Origin: an uncultured Pelagibacteraceae bacterium
GTDB lineage: Bacteria > Pseudomonadota > Alphaproteobacteria > Pelagibacterales > Pelagibacteraceae
Length of the DNA stretch: 64,000 nucleotides
Assembly (NCBI GenBank): GCA_902560245.1
Contig: CACELK010000001.1
Location: 34,959-98,958, forward strand
Reading direction: 5' to 3'
The notes beneath the pieces were generated by a model. The model was not told the origin of the DNA, searched no databases, and was given only the letters and a program-made list of their open reading frames with translations. Both the position numbers and the translations under genes were made by a program. Below are positions 52,937-64,000 of the stretch, one piece after another (position 1 is the first letter of the stretch; each line of letters starts with the position of its first letter).

Positions 52937-53265
52937 TGATTAATGCAACAAAAAAATGGATTTTTTTAAAAATAAGTTCTGTTGTACTTATTCCATTAAT
53001 GTTATGGTTTATAATTAGTTTAGTATCATTCTACGATAAAAACTATGACGAAGTATTATTTTTCTTCACTAGCCAACCAACTAAGTTTTTATTTTCATTA
53101 TTTATAGTTTTTGCATATTTTTACTCTGCGCTAAGTATTAGCGAGGTTTTTGAAGACTATATTGAAAGTGAAAAATTAAAAAATGTCGCAAACAAATTAC
53201 TCTTTTTATTTGCTATACTAATACCTATATCTACTTTACTAATATTATTTAAACTAAGTCTATGA
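52936..53265 (+). CDS. sdhD: Succinate dehydrogenase hydrophobic membrane anchor subunit
   Basis: A 109-residue protein with three helices at about residues 12-32, 48-70 and 84-106. SdhD sequences are poorly conserved; the call rests on location between sdhC and sdhA, size, helix count and the W-H-like quinone region being partly replaced (the usual heme-binding His is not evident in [17 protein letters not shown], where a His would be expected). It overlaps sdhA by 4 bases (ATGA). Confidence 0.88.
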   Translation: MINATKKWIFLKISSVVLIPLMLWFIISLVSFYDKNYDEVLFFFTSQPTKFLFSLFIVFAYFYSALSISEVFEDYIESEKLKNVANKLLFLFAILIPISTLLILFKLSL

Positions 53266-55037
53266 GTAAATATAAAATTATAGAACATGAATATGATGTT
53301 GTTGTCTTAGGCGCTGGTGGCGCAGGTTTGAGAGCAGCTGTAGGGCTAAGTGAGGCTGGTTTAAAAACTGCTTGTATATCAAAAGTATTTCCAACTCGAA
53401 GCCACACATCAGCAGCTCAAGGAGGAATTTCTGCAGCATTAGGCAATATGGGAGAGGATGACTGGAGATGGCACATGTACGATACTGTAAAAGGATCCGA
53501 TTGGTTAGGAGACCAAGACTGTATTGAATATTTATGCAAAGAGGCACCAAGAGCTGTTTTGGAGTTAGAAAAATATGGTGTTCCATTTAGCAGAACCGAA
53601 GATGGTAAAATTTATCAAAGACCATTTGGTGGAATGACTAAAAATTATGGAAATGAAACTGTGCAAAGAACTTGTGCAGCAGCAGATAGAACAGGTCATG
53701 CTATACTACACACCATGTATGGACAGGCTTTAAAACATAATACAGAATTTTTTATTGAATATTTTGCTTTAGATTTACTGATGAAAAATGGAGAATGTAA
53801 AGGTTTAATAGCATGGAATTTAAACGATGGAACTATTCATAGATTTAGATCACATATCACAATTATAGCTACAGGCGGATATGGCAAAACTTACTATTCT
53901 TCAACATCTGCTCACACATGCACAGGTGATGGAAATGCTATGGTATTGAGAGCCGGTTTACCTTTACAGGATATGGAGTTTGTTCAATTTCATCCAACAG
54001 GAATTTATGGTCATGGAACCTTAATTTCTGAAGGCGTTAGAGGTGAAGGTGGATATTTATTAAACTCTAAAGGAGAAAGATTTATGGAACGCTATGCTCC
54101 TAAAGCAAAAGATTTAGCATCTAGAGATGTAGTAAGCAGATCAATAGCTGTAGAAATAAACGAAGGAAGAGGAGTGGGAAAAGAAAAAGACCATGTGCAT
54201 CTTCATTTAAACCATTTAGATCCAAAAGTAATAGAGGAAAGGCTTCCAGGAATATCCGAGTCTTCAAGATTATTTGCTGATGTTGATGTTACTAAAGAAC
54301 CAATACCAGTAGTACCTACAGTGCATTATAATATGGGTGGAATTCCTACTAACTACAAAGCCGAAGTTTTAACATTAAATGGATCTGATAAAATTGTTCC
54401 TGGACTAATGGCAATTGGAGAAGCAGCCTGTGTTTCAGTCCATGGTGCGAATAGATTAGGCTCTAACTCATTGATTGATTTAGTTGTTTTTGGAAGAGCA
54501 GCAGCTAAAAGAGCATCTGAAATTGTGAAACCTGGATCACCTCATGAAGAAATACCTGAATCTGAAACAGACAAATGTTTAGATAGATTTGAAAAGTTAA
54601 GAAATGGCAATGGAAGCAATAGAACTGCAGATTTAAGATTAGCTATGCAAAAAACTATGCAGTCAAAATGTGCAGTTTTTAGAACTGAAAAAACTTTAAA
54701 AGAAGGTGTGGAAGAAATAAGAAAGCCCTATGAAGGCATGGAGTCTATTTCAGTAAAAGATAAATCACTAATTTTTAATACCGACCTAGTGGAAACTCTT
54801 GAATTCGATAATTTAATAAGACAGGCTATTGTCACTATAGACTCCGCTTATGAACGAAAAGAAAGCAGAGGAGCTCACGCAAGAGAGGATCATCCTAAAA
54901 GGGATGATAATAATTTTATGAAACATACTTTATCTTGGTGTGAAGGAAGTAAGACGAAGATTGCATACAGAGACGTTCACAGATCAACTTTAAGTAATGA
55001 TGTCCAATACTTTCCACCGCAAGAAAGAGTATATTAA
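53262..55037 (+). CDS. sdhA: Succinate dehydrogenase flavoprotein subunit
   Basis: A 591-residue FAD subunit of complex II. Features include the dinucleotide fold [20 protein letters not shown], the covalent FAD-binding His in [40 protein letters not shown], and the active-site [15 protein letters not shown]. It oxidises succinate to fumarate and links the TCA cycle to the quinone pool. Part of sdhCDAB. Confidence 0.97.
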   Translation: MSKYKIIEHEYDVVVLGAGGAGLRAAVGLSEAGLKTACISKVFPTRSHTSAAQGGISAALGNMGEDDWRWHMYDTVKGSDWLGDQDCIEYLCKEAPRAVLELEKYGVPFSRTEDGKIYQRPFGGMTKNYGNETVQRTCAAADRTGHAILHTMYGQALKHNTEFFIEYFALDLLMKNGECKGLIAWNLNDGTIHRFRSHITIIATGGYGKTYYSSTSAHTCTGDGNAMVLRAGLPLQDMEFVQFHPTGIYGHGTLISEGVRGEGGYLLNSKGERFMERYAPKAKDLASRDVVSRSIAVEINEGRGVGKEKDHVHLHLNHLDPKVIEERLPGISESSRLFADVDVTKEPIPVVPTVHYNMGGIPTNYKAEVLTLNGSDKIVPGLMAIGEAACVSVHGANRLGSNSLIDLVVFGRAAAKRASEIVKPGSPHEEIPESETDKCLDRFEKLRNGNGSNRTADLRLAMQKTMQSKCAVFRTEKTLKEGVEEIRKPYEGMESISVKDKSLIFNTDLVETLEFDNLIRQAIVTIDSAYERKESRGAHAREDHPKRDDNNFMKHTLSWCEGSKTKIAYRDVHRSTLSNDVQYFPPQERVY

Positions 55038-55810
55038 TGGTACAAATAAATTTACCTCAAAATTCTAAAGTTCAAAAAGGCAAATATTATAAAGATCAAA
55101 CAGGTTCAAAAAATATCAGAAAAGTTAATATTTATAGATGGGACCCTTCTACAGGGGAGAATCCTCGAATCGACACTTACGAAGTAGATATGGATAATTG
55201 CCCTTCGAAAGTATTAGATTTATTAAATAAGATTAAAAATGAAATTGACCCTTCAATTGCTTATAGAAGATCATGTGCTCATGGAGTCTGCGGCTCTTGT
55301 GCTATGAATATGGATGGAAAAAATGGACTAGCATGTACAAAACCACATAAAGAAATCAAAGGGGATATAAATATATATCCATTACCACATTTAAAAGTTC
55401 AAAAGGATTTGATCGGTGACTTAAGCACATTATATAAACAATACGCATCCGTAGAACCTTGGTTAAAAAATTCAAAAAAAGATGAAGGTAAAGAGAATAT
55501 ACAATCAATAGAAGATAGATCAAAATTAGACGGTCTTTACGAGTGTATAATGTGTGCCTGTTGTTCGACTTCTTGCCCAAGTTATTGGTGGAATGGAGAT
55601 AAATATCTCGGTCCAGCTGTCTTACTTCAAGCCTATAGATGGATAATTGATAGTAGGGATGAGGAAAGAAAAGAGAGGCTCAAAAAAGTTGCAGATGAAC
55701 TAAAGCTCTATAGATGTCATACTATTATGAATTGTACTAATGCTTGTCCAAAAGGATTAAATCCAGCAAAAGCAATTGCATCTATAAAGAAAATGCTTGC
55801 AACAAGTTAA
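55037..55810 (+). CDS. sdhB: Succinate dehydrogenase iron-sulfur subunit
   Basis: A 257-residue electron-transfer subunit with cysteine clusters for 2Fe-2S ([15 protein letters not shown] plus ACT), 4Fe-4S ([16 protein letters not shown]) and 3Fe-4S ([15 protein letters not shown]). It starts one base from sdhA's end (TAATG). It is followed 24 bases later by mmsA. Confidence 0.97.
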   Translation: MVQINLPQNSKVQKGKYYKDQTGSKNIRKVNIYRWDPSTGENPRIDTYEVDMDNCPSKVLDLLNKIKNEIDPSIAYRRSCAHGVCGSCAMNMDGKNGLACTKPHKEIKGDINIYPLPHLKVQKDLIGDLSTLYKQYASVEPWLKNSKKDEGKENIQSIEDRSKLDGLYECIMCACCSTSCPSYWWNGDKYLGPAVLLQAYRWIIDSRDEERKERLKKVADELKLYRCHTIMNCTNACPKGLNPAKAIASIKKMLATS

Positions 55811-55834
55811 TTACTTATTTAAATAATTTTAGCA

Positions 55835-57328
55835 ATGAATTTAATACAGCATTTTGTGAATGGTGAACTTACGTCTGGTTTGTCTAAAAAAAAAGGAAAA
55901 GTTTTTAATCCTGCGACAGGAGAACAAAAATCAGAAGTACTATTAGCAAATAGATCTGATTTAAATAATGCAGCTGATATTGCAAAGAAAGCATTCGAGA
56001 CGTGGTCACTTAAACCTGCTCTTCAAAGAGCCAGAATTATGTTTAAATTTAAAGAATTAATTGAAGAAAATTCTGAAGAAATTACTGAATTAATAGTTTC
56101 TGAACATGGAAAAGTTTATGAGGATGCAAAAGGTTCTTTAACCAGAGGATTAGAAGTAGTAGAGTTTGCGTGTGGTATTCCTCAACTTCTTAAAGGAGAA
56201 TTTTCAGAAAATGTTGGAACAAATGTTGATAGTTGGTCAATGCGCCAACCACTAGGAGTGGTTGCTGGAATAACTCCATTCAATTTTCCAGCCATGGTAC
56301 CTATGTGGATGTTCCCAATAGCAATTGCATGTGGAAATACATTCATTTTGAAACCTTCTGAAAAAGACCCATCTTGTTCAATTAAATTGGCTCAATTATT
56401 GAAAGAAGCTGGACTTCCTGATGGGGTATTCAATGTTATTAATGGCGACAAAGAAGCCGTAGATGCAATTTTAGAAAATAAAGAAATTAAAGCAGTAAGT
56501 TTTGTAGGCTCAACACCTATAGCAAAATATATTTACGAAAACTCAGCTAAAAACGAAAAAAGAGTTCAGGCGTTAGGTGGTGCAAAGAATCATTTAGTTG
56601 TTATGCCTGATTGTGATTTAGATGACGCAGTTAATGGATTAATGGGTGCAGCTTATGGATCTGCGGGCGAAAGATGTATGGCCCAGTCAGTAGCAGTAGC
56701 TGTAGGAAATATTGGAGACGAGCTAGTATCTCGTTTATCTAAAAAAGCAGAAACATTAAAAGTGGGTCCTGGAATGGATAAGAATTCTGAAATGGGTCCG
56801 TTGATCACAAAAGAACATTTAGAAAAGGTGAAAGGATATGTTGATTTAGGCGTTAAAGAAGGTGCGGACCTAGTTGTAGATGGAAGAAATTTAAAATTAC
56901 AAGGATACGAAAATGGTTTTTTTATTGGTGGGTGCTTATTTGATAACGTAAAAAGAGATATGAGAATTTATAAAGAAGAAATATTTGGACCTGTCTTATC
57001 AGTGTTAAGAGTTAAAACTTTTGAGGAAGCAACTAAACTCATTAATGAACATGAGTATGGGAATGGAGTTAGTATATATACTAGAGATGGTGATGCTGGT
57101 AGAACTTTTGCTAGCAAAATCCAAGTAGGTATGGTTGGTATCAATGTGCCAATACCTGTTCCAATGGCATTCCATAGTTTTGGCGGTTGGAAGAGATCAC
57201 TATTCGGCGATAGTGCAATGCATGGAACTGAAGGAGTAAGATTTTATACTAAGCTTAAAACTATAACATCAAGATGGCCATCTGGTATAAGATCAAATGC
57301 AGAATTTGTTATGCCAACTATGAAATAA
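55835..57328 (+). CDS. mmsA: Methylmalonate-semialdehyde dehydrogenase (CoA-acylating)
   Basis: A 497-residue aldehyde dehydrogenase family protein. Motifs [64 protein letters not shown], and the catalytic Cys in [11 protein letters not shown] are of the MmsA type. It converts methylmalonate or malonate semialdehyde to propionyl- or acetyl-CoA. It sits inside the TCA operon between sdhB and mdh, an unusual place. In this genome it could process malonate semialdehyde from other pathways, but no upstream enzyme is beside it. Confidence 0.93.
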   Translation: MNLIQHFVNGELTSGLSKKKGKVFNPATGEQKSEVLLANRSDLNNAADIAKKAFETWSLKPALQRARIMFKFKELIEENSEEITELIVSEHGKVYEDAKGSLTRGLEVVEFACGIPQLLKGEFSENVGTNVDSWSMRQPLGVVAGITPFNFPAMVPMWMFPIAIACGNTFILKPSEKDPSCSIKLAQLLKEAGLPDGVFNVINGDKEAVDAILENKEIKAVSFVGSTPIAKYIYENSAKNEKRVQALGGAKNHLVVMPDCDLDDAVNGLMGAAYGSAGERCMAQSVAVAVGNIGDELVSRLSKKAETLKVGPGMDKNSEMGPLITKEHLEKVKGYVDLGVKEGADLVVDGRNLKLQGYENGFFIGGCLFDNVKRDMRIYKEEIFGPVLSVLRVKTFEEATKLINEHEYGNGVSIYTRDGDAGRTFASKIQVGMVGINVPIPVPMAFHSFGGWKRSLFGDSAMHGTEGVRFYTKLKTITSRWPSGIRSNAEFVMPTMK

Positions 57329-57332
57329 AAAA

Positions 57333-58295
57333 ATGAAAAAAATATCTTTAATTGGTGCTGGACAAATTGGTGGCACTTTAGCTCATTTAATTGGTTTGAA
57401 AGAACTGGCTTCAGAAGTTATTCTTTTTGATGTTGCTAGCGGTATAGCTAAAGGAAAAGCTTTAGATATTGCGCAATCCTCATCAGTAGATGGATTTAAT
57501 GTTAAATTTTTAGGTACTGATAAATATGAAGATATAAAAAATTCAGATGTAATAATTATTACAGCTGGAGTTCCTAGAAAACCAGGCATGAGTAGAGACG
57601 ATCTATTAGGTATAAATCTAAAAATCATTAAACAAGTCGCACAAGGCGTTAAACAACATGCACCTAATGCTTTTGTAATATGTATTACAAATCCCTTGGA
57701 TGTTATGGTTATGGCTTTTCAAAAATATTCAAATTTGCCTACAAATAAAGTAGTTGGGATGGCAGGAATTTTAGATAGTTCAAGATTTAAATTATTTTTA
57801 TCATTAGAGCTAAAAGTTCCTGTAAAAGAAATTGAGGCAATGGTGATGGGAGGCCACGGAGATACAATGGTCCCCTTGCCTAGATTTACAAAAATTTCTG
57901 GAAAACCATTATTAGATTTAGTTAAAGAGGGCAAATTATCTTCTAATAGATTAGAAGAGATAAATCAAAGAACAAGAGATGGAGGTGCTGAGATCGTTAA
58001 GTTTTTAGAGAAAGGATCCGCATTTTATGCACCAGCGGCATCAGGAGTCCAGATGGCTGAAGTTTATTTAAAAGATGAAAAAAAATTGTTACCTTGTGCT
58101 GCCTACCTTAATGGTGAATATGGTATTAACAATATTTATGCAGGAGTACCTGTTATAATTGGTAAATCAGGAGTAGAAAAAATTAATGAAATAAAACTTG
58201 ATGATAAAGAAAAAAAAGAGTTTTTGAATTCAATTGAGGCTGTAAAAAAATTATGGGAAGCTGCATCTAAAATAGATCCAGATCTCTCTAAATAA
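57333..58295 (+). CDS. mdh: Malate dehydrogenase (LDH-like)
   Basis: A 320-residue NAD-dependent malate dehydrogenase. The NAD fold [30 protein letters not shown] with a conserved substrate-binding arginine, [13 protein letters not shown], and [15 protein letters not shown] with the catalytic His are as in alphaproteobacterial LDH-like MDH. It shares its last base with sucC's ATG region (TAATG), so it begins the conserved mdh-sucCDAB unit. Confidence 0.97.
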   Translation: MKKISLIGAGQIGGTLAHLIGLKELASEVILFDVASGIAKGKALDIAQSSSVDGFNVKFLGTDKYEDIKNSDVIIITAGVPRKPGMSRDDLLGINLKIIKQVAQGVKQHAPNAFVICITNPLDVMVMAFQKYSNLPTNKVVGMAGILDSSRFKLFLSLELKVPVKEIEAMVMGGHGDTMVPLPRFTKISGKPLLDLVKEGKLSSNRLEEINQRTRDGGAEIVKFLEKGSAFYAPAASGVQMAEVYLKDEKKLLPCAAYLNGEYGINNIYAGVPVIIGKSGVEKINEIKLDDKEKKEFLNSIEAVKKLWEAASKIDPDLSK

Positions 58296-59455
58296 TGAAT
58301 ATACACGAACACCAGGCAAAACAAATTTTAAAAAAATATGGAGCAACTGTTCCTAACGGAGTTTTTGGACTAACAGTTGAAGAATTAGTTGAAAAATCAA
58401 AATCATTGAAAACTAATAAATTTATTTTAAAAGCACAAATTCATGCAGGGGGCAGAGGTAAAGCTGGCGGTATAAAAATACTTGATAGTATTGAAGAATT
58501 AATAAAGGCATCAAAAGAAATGATGGGTAAAAAACTCGTTACTCATCAGACAGGTCCCGAAGGTAAGGTTGTCAGAAGATTATATGTGGAGGAGGCTTCT
58601 AAAATAGAGAAAGAATTCTATTTATCTTGTTTAGTTGACAGAGCTAGTTCAAAAATTGCATTTATCTCAAGCGATCAGGGAGGAGTAGATATAGAGGAGG
58701 TAGCAAAAAAAAATCCAGAAAAAATTAATACTACAAAAATTGATTATTCTAAAGAAATTTCAAATGAAGACTGTGAAAATATTATAAGAATCTTTACTTT
58801 AAAAAATAAAGAAAAAGAGCAAGCAAAAAATTTAATAAAGGCAATTTACAAAATGTTTGTAAGTACTGATGCTAGTATGGTTGAAATTAATCCTTTAATT
58901 TTGACAGAGGAAGGAAATATAGTTTGTTTAGACGCAAAAGTTAACTTTGATGATAATGCCTTGTTTAAACATCCTGAGATAGCTGATCTTAGAGATTTGA
59001 GTGAAGAAGATCCAATTGAAATAGAAGCGAGTAAACATGATTTGTCTTATATTAAATTAGATGGAAGTATAGGATGCATGGTCAATGGTGCTGGCTTAGC
59101 TATGGCTACAATGGATATTATAAAACTTTATGGAGAAGAACCTGCTAATTTTTTAGATGTTGGAGGCGGAGCATCTAAAGAAAAAGTAACAGAAGCACTT
59201 AAGTTAATTCTCTCAGATAAAAATGTTAAAGGGATTTTAATAAATATTTTTGGAGGGATTATGAGATGTGATGTACTTGCAGAAGGTGTAGTAAATGCAG
59301 CAAAAGATATTAATATTAATGTTCCTCTTGTAGTGAGGTTAGCAGGAACAAATTTTAAAGAAGGAAAAAAAATTTTAGATAATTCAGGATTAAAACTAAT
59401 TTCAGCCGCAAATTTAGATGATGCAGCAAAAAAAATTGTTGAGGCTATAAAATAA
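58295..59455 (+). CDS. sucC: Succinyl-CoA synthetase beta subunit
   Basis: A 386-residue ATP-grasp protein. Signatures are [77 protein letters not shown] and [15 protein letters not shown]. With SucD it makes ATP or GTP from succinyl-CoA. It follows mdh and precedes sucD by 1 base. Confidence 0.97.
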   Translation: MNIHEHQAKQILKKYGATVPNGVFGLTVEELVEKSKSLKTNKFILKAQIHAGGRGKAGGIKILDSIEELIKASKEMMGKKLVTHQTGPEGKVVRRLYVEEASKIEKEFYLSCLVDRASSKIAFISSDQGGVDIEEVAKKNPEKINTTKIDYSKEISNEDCENIIRIFTLKNKEKEQAKNLIKAIYKMFVSTDASMVEINPLILTEEGNIVCLDAKVNFDDNALFKHPEIADLRDLSEEDPIEIEASKHDLSYIKLDGSIGCMVNGAGLAMATMDIIKLYGEEPANFLDVGGGASKEKVTEALKLILSDKNVKGILINIFGGIMRCDVLAEGVVNAAKDININVPLVVRLAGTNFKEGKKILDNSGLKLISAANLDDAAKKIVEAIK

Positions 59456-59456
59456 A

Positions 59457-60332
59457 ATGTCAATTCTAGTTAATAAAAATACAAAAGTAATTTGCCAAGG
59501 TTTTACTGGATCTCATGGCACATTTCATTCTCAACAAGCAATTGATTATGGAACAAATTTAGTAGGCGGTGTTACTCCGAAAAAAGGAGGACAAGTACAT
59601 CTAGATCGGCCTGTTTTTAATACTGTTGAAGAAGCAAAAAATCAAACTGGTGCTAACGCAAGCATGATTTACGTTCCTGCTAAATTTGCTGCATCTGCAA
59701 TAATCGAAGCAATTGAATCGTCTATAGAGATCATAGTTTGTGTTACCGAAGGAATACCAGTTCAAGATATGCTTAAAGTTAAATTAAAATTAATGAACTC
59801 AAAAAGTAGATTAATAGGACCTAATTGCCCAGGAATAATTACTCCTGATGAATGTAAAATTGGGATTATGCCTGGAATTATCCACAAGAAAGGGAGCGTA
59901 GGTATTGTTTCAAGGTCAGGCACTTTAACTTATGAAGCAGTTGCTCAAACTACAGAAAATGGATTAGGTCAATCATCATGTATCGGCATTGGTGGAGATC
60001 CTATAAATGGAACAAGTTTTATTGATTGTTTAGATTTATTTTTGAAGGATGATGAAACTAAATCAATTTTAATGATTGGTGAAATAGGTGGAAATTCTGA
60101 GGAAGATGCGTCTGAATTCTTAAAAAATCATAAAATTAAAAAACCAATAGTTGGTTTTATTGCTGGAATCACGGCCCCTCCTGGAAAGAGGATGGGTCAT
60201 GCGGGAGCTATTATCTCAGGAGGTAAAGGAACAGCTCAAGATAAAATAAATAAAATGAAAGAATGTGGAATAACAATAGCTGAATCACCAGCAGAAATGG
60301 GCAAAACTTTATTAAATAAATTGTCTAATTGA
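59457..60332 (+). CDS. sucD: Succinyl-CoA synthetase alpha subunit
   Basis: A 291-residue CoA-binding partner of SucC. It shows [83 protein letters not shown], and the active-site phosphohistidine loop [18 protein letters not shown]. The 36-base gap after it has no obvious promoter, so sucA probably continues the transcript. Confidence 0.97.
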   Translation: MSILVNKNTKVICQGFTGSHGTFHSQQAIDYGTNLVGGVTPKKGGQVHLDRPVFNTVEEAKNQTGANASMIYVPAKFAASAIIEAIESSIEIIVCVTEGIPVQDMLKVKLKLMNSKSRLIGPNCPGIITPDECKIGIMPGIIHKKGSVGIVSRSGTLTYEAVAQTTENGLGQSSCIGIGGDPINGTSFIDCLDLFLKDDETKSILMIGEIGGNSEEDASEFLKNHKIKKPIVGFIAGITAPPGKRMGHAGAIISGGKGTAQDKINKMKECGITIAESPAEMGKTLLNKLSN

Positions 60333-60368
60333 AAAACTAATCACAGCTAATATAATAGAATAATATTA

Positions 60369-63242
60369 ATGTCCTCTTCAAAAAATATAGAGTTTGAGCA
60401 AACTTCGTTTTTAAGTAAATCAAATAGTGCATTTATCGAAGATATGTATCTTAAATACATAGAAAAAGATCCAAACCTTCCTGAAAGCTGGAAAAAATAT
60501 TTTGAAACTTTAGGCGAGGATCTTGATTTAATTATTAGAGAAATTGAAGGACCAAGTTGGAATAAAAATAGAAAAAAAATTAACTTACAAAAAAAATCTC
60601 ATGAAAATAAAAACTTTTATAATAATGAGGAAATTGAAAAAGATAAGGCGGATTCTATAAGAGCAATAGCCTTAATAAGAGCTTATAGAATTAGGGGTCA
60701 TTTGATTGCGAATTTAGATCCCCTAGAAATGATGGAGAGAAAATATCTTCACGAATTACACCCATCAGACCATGGATTTAATAAGGAAGATTATGATAAG
60801 AAAATTTTTCTTCATTCTTACATGGAGAAAGGATACTCAACAGTTAATGAAATAATATCTAACTTAAAAAGAATTTATTGCTCAACTATTGGCGTAGAGT
60901 ATATGCATATATCTGATCCAATAGAAAAAGTTTGGTTTAGAAATAGGATGGAGAAAGAGGAAAATCGGATTAATTTCACAAATAATGGAAAAAAAGCAAT
61001 ATTAAATAAAATTATTCAGGCCGAAGGATTTGAAAAGTTTTTAGCAAAAAAATACGTAGGTACAAAAAGATTTGGATTAGATGGAGCTGAATCTTTAATT
61101 CCAGCGATGGAGCAAATTATTAAGAGAGGAGGTCAATTAGGGGTTAAAGAAATTAAAATTGGTATGCCACATAGGGGAAGACTAAATGTATTAGCCAATG
61201 TATTACAAAAATCTTATAAAAGAATATTTAATGAATTTGCTGGTGAAATTTCCAGCAACTTAGAAGATTCAGCTGGTGATGTAAAATACCATTTAGGAGC
61301 ATCTTCAAACAGAGTGTTTGATAGTAATCCAGTTCATGTAAGTTTAACAGATAATCCTTCACACTTAGAGGCTGTGGATCCAGTCGTGCTTGGACAAACA
61401 AGAGCAAAACAATTTTTTCATCAAGATTTAAATAGAAAAAAAGTAATTCCTATATTAATTCATGGTGATGCAGCTTTTGCAGGGCAAGGTGTAGTAGCAG
61501 AATGTTTTGCAATGTCAGGTTTACCTGGTCATAATACTGGAGGAACTATACATATTATTGTAAATAACCAGATTGGTTTTACTACAAGCCCAAGATTCGC
61601 AAGATCAAGCCCATATCCTTCCGATTTAGGAAAAGTTGTTGATGCACCAATTTTGCATTGCAACGGTGATGACCCCGAAGCCGTTACGCATTGTGCAAAA
61701 GTTGCCATTGAGTTTAGACAAGAGTTTAACAAAGATGTTGTTATAGATATGATTTGTTATAGGAGATTTGGTCATAATGAAGGGGATGAACCTTCATTCA
61801 CTCAACCTCTTATGTATAAAAAAATTAGAAACCACCCCACTACATTAAATGTTTATGGAAACAGATTAATTCAAGAAGGAACTATAAATTCTGATGAGTT
61901 TAATAAAATGAAAAATGATTTCAAAAATCTTCTCGAAGAACAATATAAAACAGCAAAGGACTATAAACCTAAAATAGAATGGTATGAGGGAACTTGGTCA
62001 AGATACAAACCTGAAAAAGGCAAAGATAAAAGAGGTAAAAGCGGTGTAGATTTATCTAAAATTGAAAAAATTTCAGATAAAATTAACAGTATTCCATCAA
62101 CAGTGAAAGTTCACAAAACTATTTCTAAAATTTTAGAACAGAGAAAACAATCAGTTATAAGTAAAAAAAAAATAGACTGGTCAACAGCTGAGGCTCTAGC
62201 ATTTGGTACGTTGCTTGAGGAAGGATTTCCTGTAAGACTTGTTGGCCAAGACTCTGGAAGAGGTACATTTAGTCAAAGACATTCTGTTTTAAGAAATCAA
62301 GACGATAATTCACGTTATATTCCTTTAAATAATATTTCAAAAAATCAAAAAAAATTTGAGGTAGTTGATAGCTTTTTGTCAGAATTAGCTGTTTTAGGAT
62401 TTGAATATGGTTACAGTTTAGTTGAACCAAGCACTTTAACTATTTGGGAGGCGCAATTTGGTGATTTTGCAAATGGTGCTCAAATAATTATTGATCAATT
62501 TATTGCATCAGGAGAAAGAAAATGGTCTAGAGCAAGTGGACTTGTAATGCTTTTACCACATGGATATGAAGGCCAAGGACCAGAACATTCATCAGCAAGA
62601 TTAGAAAGATTTCTCCAACTATGTGCACAAGATAACTTGCAGGTTATGAACTGCACAACTCCTGCAAATTATTTTCATGCCTTAAGACGTCAAATTCATA
62701 GAGATTTTAGAAAACCATTAGTTATTATGACCCCAAAATCTTTATTGAGAAATAAATTGTGTACTTCAAAATTAGATGACTTTGGCAACAAAAATTCATT
62801 CCATAGAGTCTTATGGGATCATGCAATCGATCCTAATGAGACTGATTTTATAAAGTTGAAAAAAAGCGAAAAAATTAAAAAAGTTATACTGTGCTCTGGC
62901 AAAGTCTACTTTGATCTATTAGAGGCAAGAGAAAAAAATAAAAAAGATGATATTGTAATATTTAGAATAGAGCAGCTATATCCTTTTCCAGTGAAACCAT
63001 TAGTTAAAGAAATTGCTAGATATGCTAAAAATGCAAAATTTTACTGGTGTCAAGAAGAGCCTAAAAACATGGGCGCATGGCTTTTAGTGCGAGATTATAT
63101 TCAATGGACATTAAATCATATACGAGCTAAACATAATCAAATCATGTATATTGGTAGAAATCCTGCAGCATCTCCAGCTACTGGATATGCAAAAAGGCAT
63201 ATAAAGCAACAAAGAGAAATAATAGAAAAGGTCTTTGAATAG
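60369..63242 (+). CDS. sucA: 2-oxoglutarate dehydrogenase E1 component
   Basis: A 957-residue thiamine-diphosphate enzyme decarboxylating 2-oxoglutarate in the OGDH complex. The N-terminal region SAFIEDMYLKYIEKDPNLPESW is the usual E1o start. Later motifs are RGHLIANLDPL, MPHRGRLNVLANVL, HGDAAFAGQGVVAECFAMS, GGTIHIIVNNQIGFTT, RRFGHNEGDEP, and the C-terminal LPHGYEGQGPEHSSARLER. Length is normal. It precedes sucB by 3 bases. Confidence 0.97.
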   Translation: MSSSKNIEFEQTSFLSKSNSAFIEDMYLKYIEKDPNLPESWKKYFETLGEDLDLIIREIEGPSWNKNRKKINLQKKSHENKNFYNNEEIEKDKADSIRAIALIRAYRIRGHLIANLDPLEMMERKYLHELHPSDHGFNKEDYDKKIFLHSYMEKGYSTVNEIISNLKRIYCSTIGVEYMHISDPIEKVWFRNRMEKEENRINFTNNGKKAILNKIIQAEGFEKFLAKKYVGTKRFGLDGAESLIPAMEQIIKRGGQLGVKEIKIGMPHRGRLNVLANVLQKSYKRIFNEFAGEISSNLEDSAGDVKYHLGASSNRVFDSNPVHVSLTDNPSHLEAVDPVVLGQTRAKQFFHQDLNRKKVIPILIHGDAAFAGQGVVAECFAMSGLPGHNTGGTIHIIVNNQIGFTTSPRFARSSPYPSDLGKVVDAPILHCNGDDPEAVTHCAKVAIEFRQEFNKDVVIDMICYRRFGHNEGDEPSFTQPLMYKKIRNHPTTLNVYGNRLIQEGTINSDEFNKMKNDFKNLLEEQYKTAKDYKPKIEWYEGTWSRYKPEKGKDKRGKSGVDLSKIEKISDKINSIPSTVKVHKTISKILEQRKQSVISKKKIDWSTAEALAFGTLLEEGFPVRLVGQDSGRGTFSQRHSVLRNQDDNSRYIPLNNISKNQKKFEVVDSFLSELAVLGFEYGYSLVEPSTLTIWEAQFGDFANGAQIIIDQFIASGERKWSRASGLVMLLPHGYEGQGPEHSSARLERFLQLCAQDNLQVMNCTTPANYFHALRRQIHRDFRKPLVIMTPKSLLRNKLCTSKLDDFGNKNSFHRVLWDHAIDPNETDFIKLKKSEKIKKVILCSGKVYFDLLEAREKNKKDDIVIFRIEQLYPFPVKPLVKEIARYAKNAKFYWCQEEPKNMGAWLLVRDYIQWTLNHIRAKHNQIMYIGRNPAASPATGYAKRHIKQQREIIEKVFE

Positions 63243-63245
63243 ATT

Positions 63246-64000
63246 ATGAGTGAAAAAATTTTAGTTCCAGAATTAGGAGAAAGCATAACTGAGGCGACCG
63301 TCTCCAAATGGCTTAAAAGTGCAGGAGATAGCGTTGAAGCAGACGAACCGATTGTCGAACTTGAAACAGACAAAGTTAATTTAGAGGTTCCTTCTCCTGT
63401 TAATGGAACATTAGGTAAAATAAGTGCAAAAGAAGGAGATGTAGTTGAGGTGGGGTCTACTTTAGGTCATATTAATTCAGGATCAAATATTCAAACTTCT
63501 GATATTTCAAAAAATGAAGAAGCTAAAAAAAAAGATAACAATGTTATCAAAATTGATGTTGAAAAAAAAACTGAAACAAAAGAAATAAAAATTCAAAGTG
63601 AAGAAGAAGACAAAGATGAATTTGAACATTCGCAGGATCAAGTTTCTCCATCTATCGACGAGGATACATTGGTTTTGACAAATGAGGTTGAGGAAAAAAT
63701 AGAAGTTGAGCGTAATCTCTCACCAGCAGTTAGAAAAATAGTTTCTGAAAAAAAAATTGATATCCAAAAAGTTAAAGGAACAGGAAAAGATGGAAGAGTA
63801 TTAAAAGGAGATTTAATTAATCTAATGGGAGTTAATCCTGGACCATCAGAGAGAAAAATCAAATATGGTCAAGAAGAAAGAATAAAAATGACAAGGTTAA
63901 GGCAAACAATAGCCAAAAGATTAAAACAAGCACAGGAGAATGCTGCTTTACTTACAACATTTAACGAAGTGGATATGACAAACATAGTTGAAATGAGAAA
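63246..64000 (+). CDS. sucB: Dihydrolipoyllysine succinyltransferase (OGDH E2), partial
   Basis: Not in the track because it runs off the window end. The ATG at 63246 opens a frame of 251 complete codons to the edge: KILVPELGESITEATVSKW, then VELETDKVNLEVPSPV with the lipoylated lysine. A long charged, Glu/Lys-rich linker follows, then the peripheral-subunit-binding domain LSPAVRKIVSEKKIDIQKVKG and TGKDGRVLKGDLI. The start of the catalytic core is MTRLRQTIAKRLKQAQENAA. The rest, including the active-site HxxxD motif, lies beyond the window. Confidence 0.95.
   Translation, partial: MSEKILVPELGESITEATVSKWLKSAGDSVEADEPIVELETDKVNLEVPSPVNGTLGKISAKEGDVVEVGSTLGHINSGSNIQTSDISKNEEAKKKDNNVIKIDVEKKTETKEIKIQSEEEDKDEFEHSQDQVSPSIDEDTLVLTNEVEEKIEVERNLSPAVRKIVSEKKIDIQKVKGTGKDGRVLKGDLINLMGVNPGPSERKIKYGQEERIKMTRLRQTIAKRLKQAQENAALLTTFNEVDMTNIVEMR

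Noticed and set aside
1-64000. CRISPR arrays, insertion sequences, prophage or integrase genes
   Set aside because: No spaced direct repeats, transposase-like proteins or terminal inverted repeats were found in reading the window and track.

Overview
The window looks like a chromosomal segment of a SAR11 / Candidatus Pelagibacter-type alphaproteobacterium. The evidence is the very low GC, extremely tight packing (most gaps are 0-30 bases, with many start/stop overlaps), lysine- and isoleucine-rich proteins, alphaproteobacterial gene families (DUF2794, IalB, tsaD/hemC divergence, sdhCDAB-mdh-sucCDAB) and a DMSP demethylase (DmdA) that closely matches the Pelagibacter protein as I remember it. 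No phage, insertion sequence, CRISPR array, rRNA operon or plasmid feature is visible. Apart from about 180 bases after hspQ, 160 before ffh, 120 before the TRAP operon and 117 before the symporter pair, almost all of it is coding.

Region by region. 1-5 kb: the start of a LON-domain protein (cut by the window edge), tRNA-Gly(GCC) followed directly by a pterin carbinolamine dehydratase, then a minus-strand run rpe - heparinase-like - purH. 5-10.4 kb: a sodium:solute symporter with its small DUF4212 subunit, a conserved unknown protein, acetyl-CoA synthetase and an EVE-domain protein, which suggests acetate or small-acid uptake and activation. 10.4-22.4 kb: a TPR/GT41 glycosyltransferase, tsaD, hemC-hemD, MscS, YggT, folD, psiE, argG, an IalB-like secreted protein, an aldo/keto reductase, a Bax-inhibitor-1 protein, DUF2794 and septation protein A. 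22.5-27.7 kb: hspQ, cytochrome c maturation genes ccmCDEFGH without ccmA/B, and a PagL-like protein.

27.7-38.2 kb is the most accessory-looking part. It holds two adjacent FMN alpha-hydroxyacid dehydrogenase paralogues, an aminotransferase, a D-lactate/glycolate-type FAD dehydrogenase, a complete TRAP transporter of the 2-oxoacid (TakP-like) type, an amidase, a 58-residue membrane ORF absent from the supplied track, and an alpha/beta hydrolase. I read this as a module for importing and oxidising hydroxy/oxo acids. 38.2-46.2 kb: ftsY and dapF, then a highly structured leader RNA in front of ffh, rpsP (with a 30-base tandem repeat), trmD, rplS and leuCDB.

46.2-51.5 kb is the DMSP demethylation cluster dmdC - dmdB - alpha/beta hydrolase - dmdA, followed by asd. 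52.5-64 kb is the TCA-cycle block sdhCDAB - mmsA - mdh - sucCDAB, with sucB cut by the window end. Carbon from DMSP demethylation, hydroxyacids and acetate would feed this block. The most interesting items are the structured ffh leader, the uncharacterised hairpin element after hspQ, the hydroxyacid/TRAP module with unusual FMN-site substitutions, the missed small ORF, and the likely CTG start of the hydrolase inside the dmd cluster.
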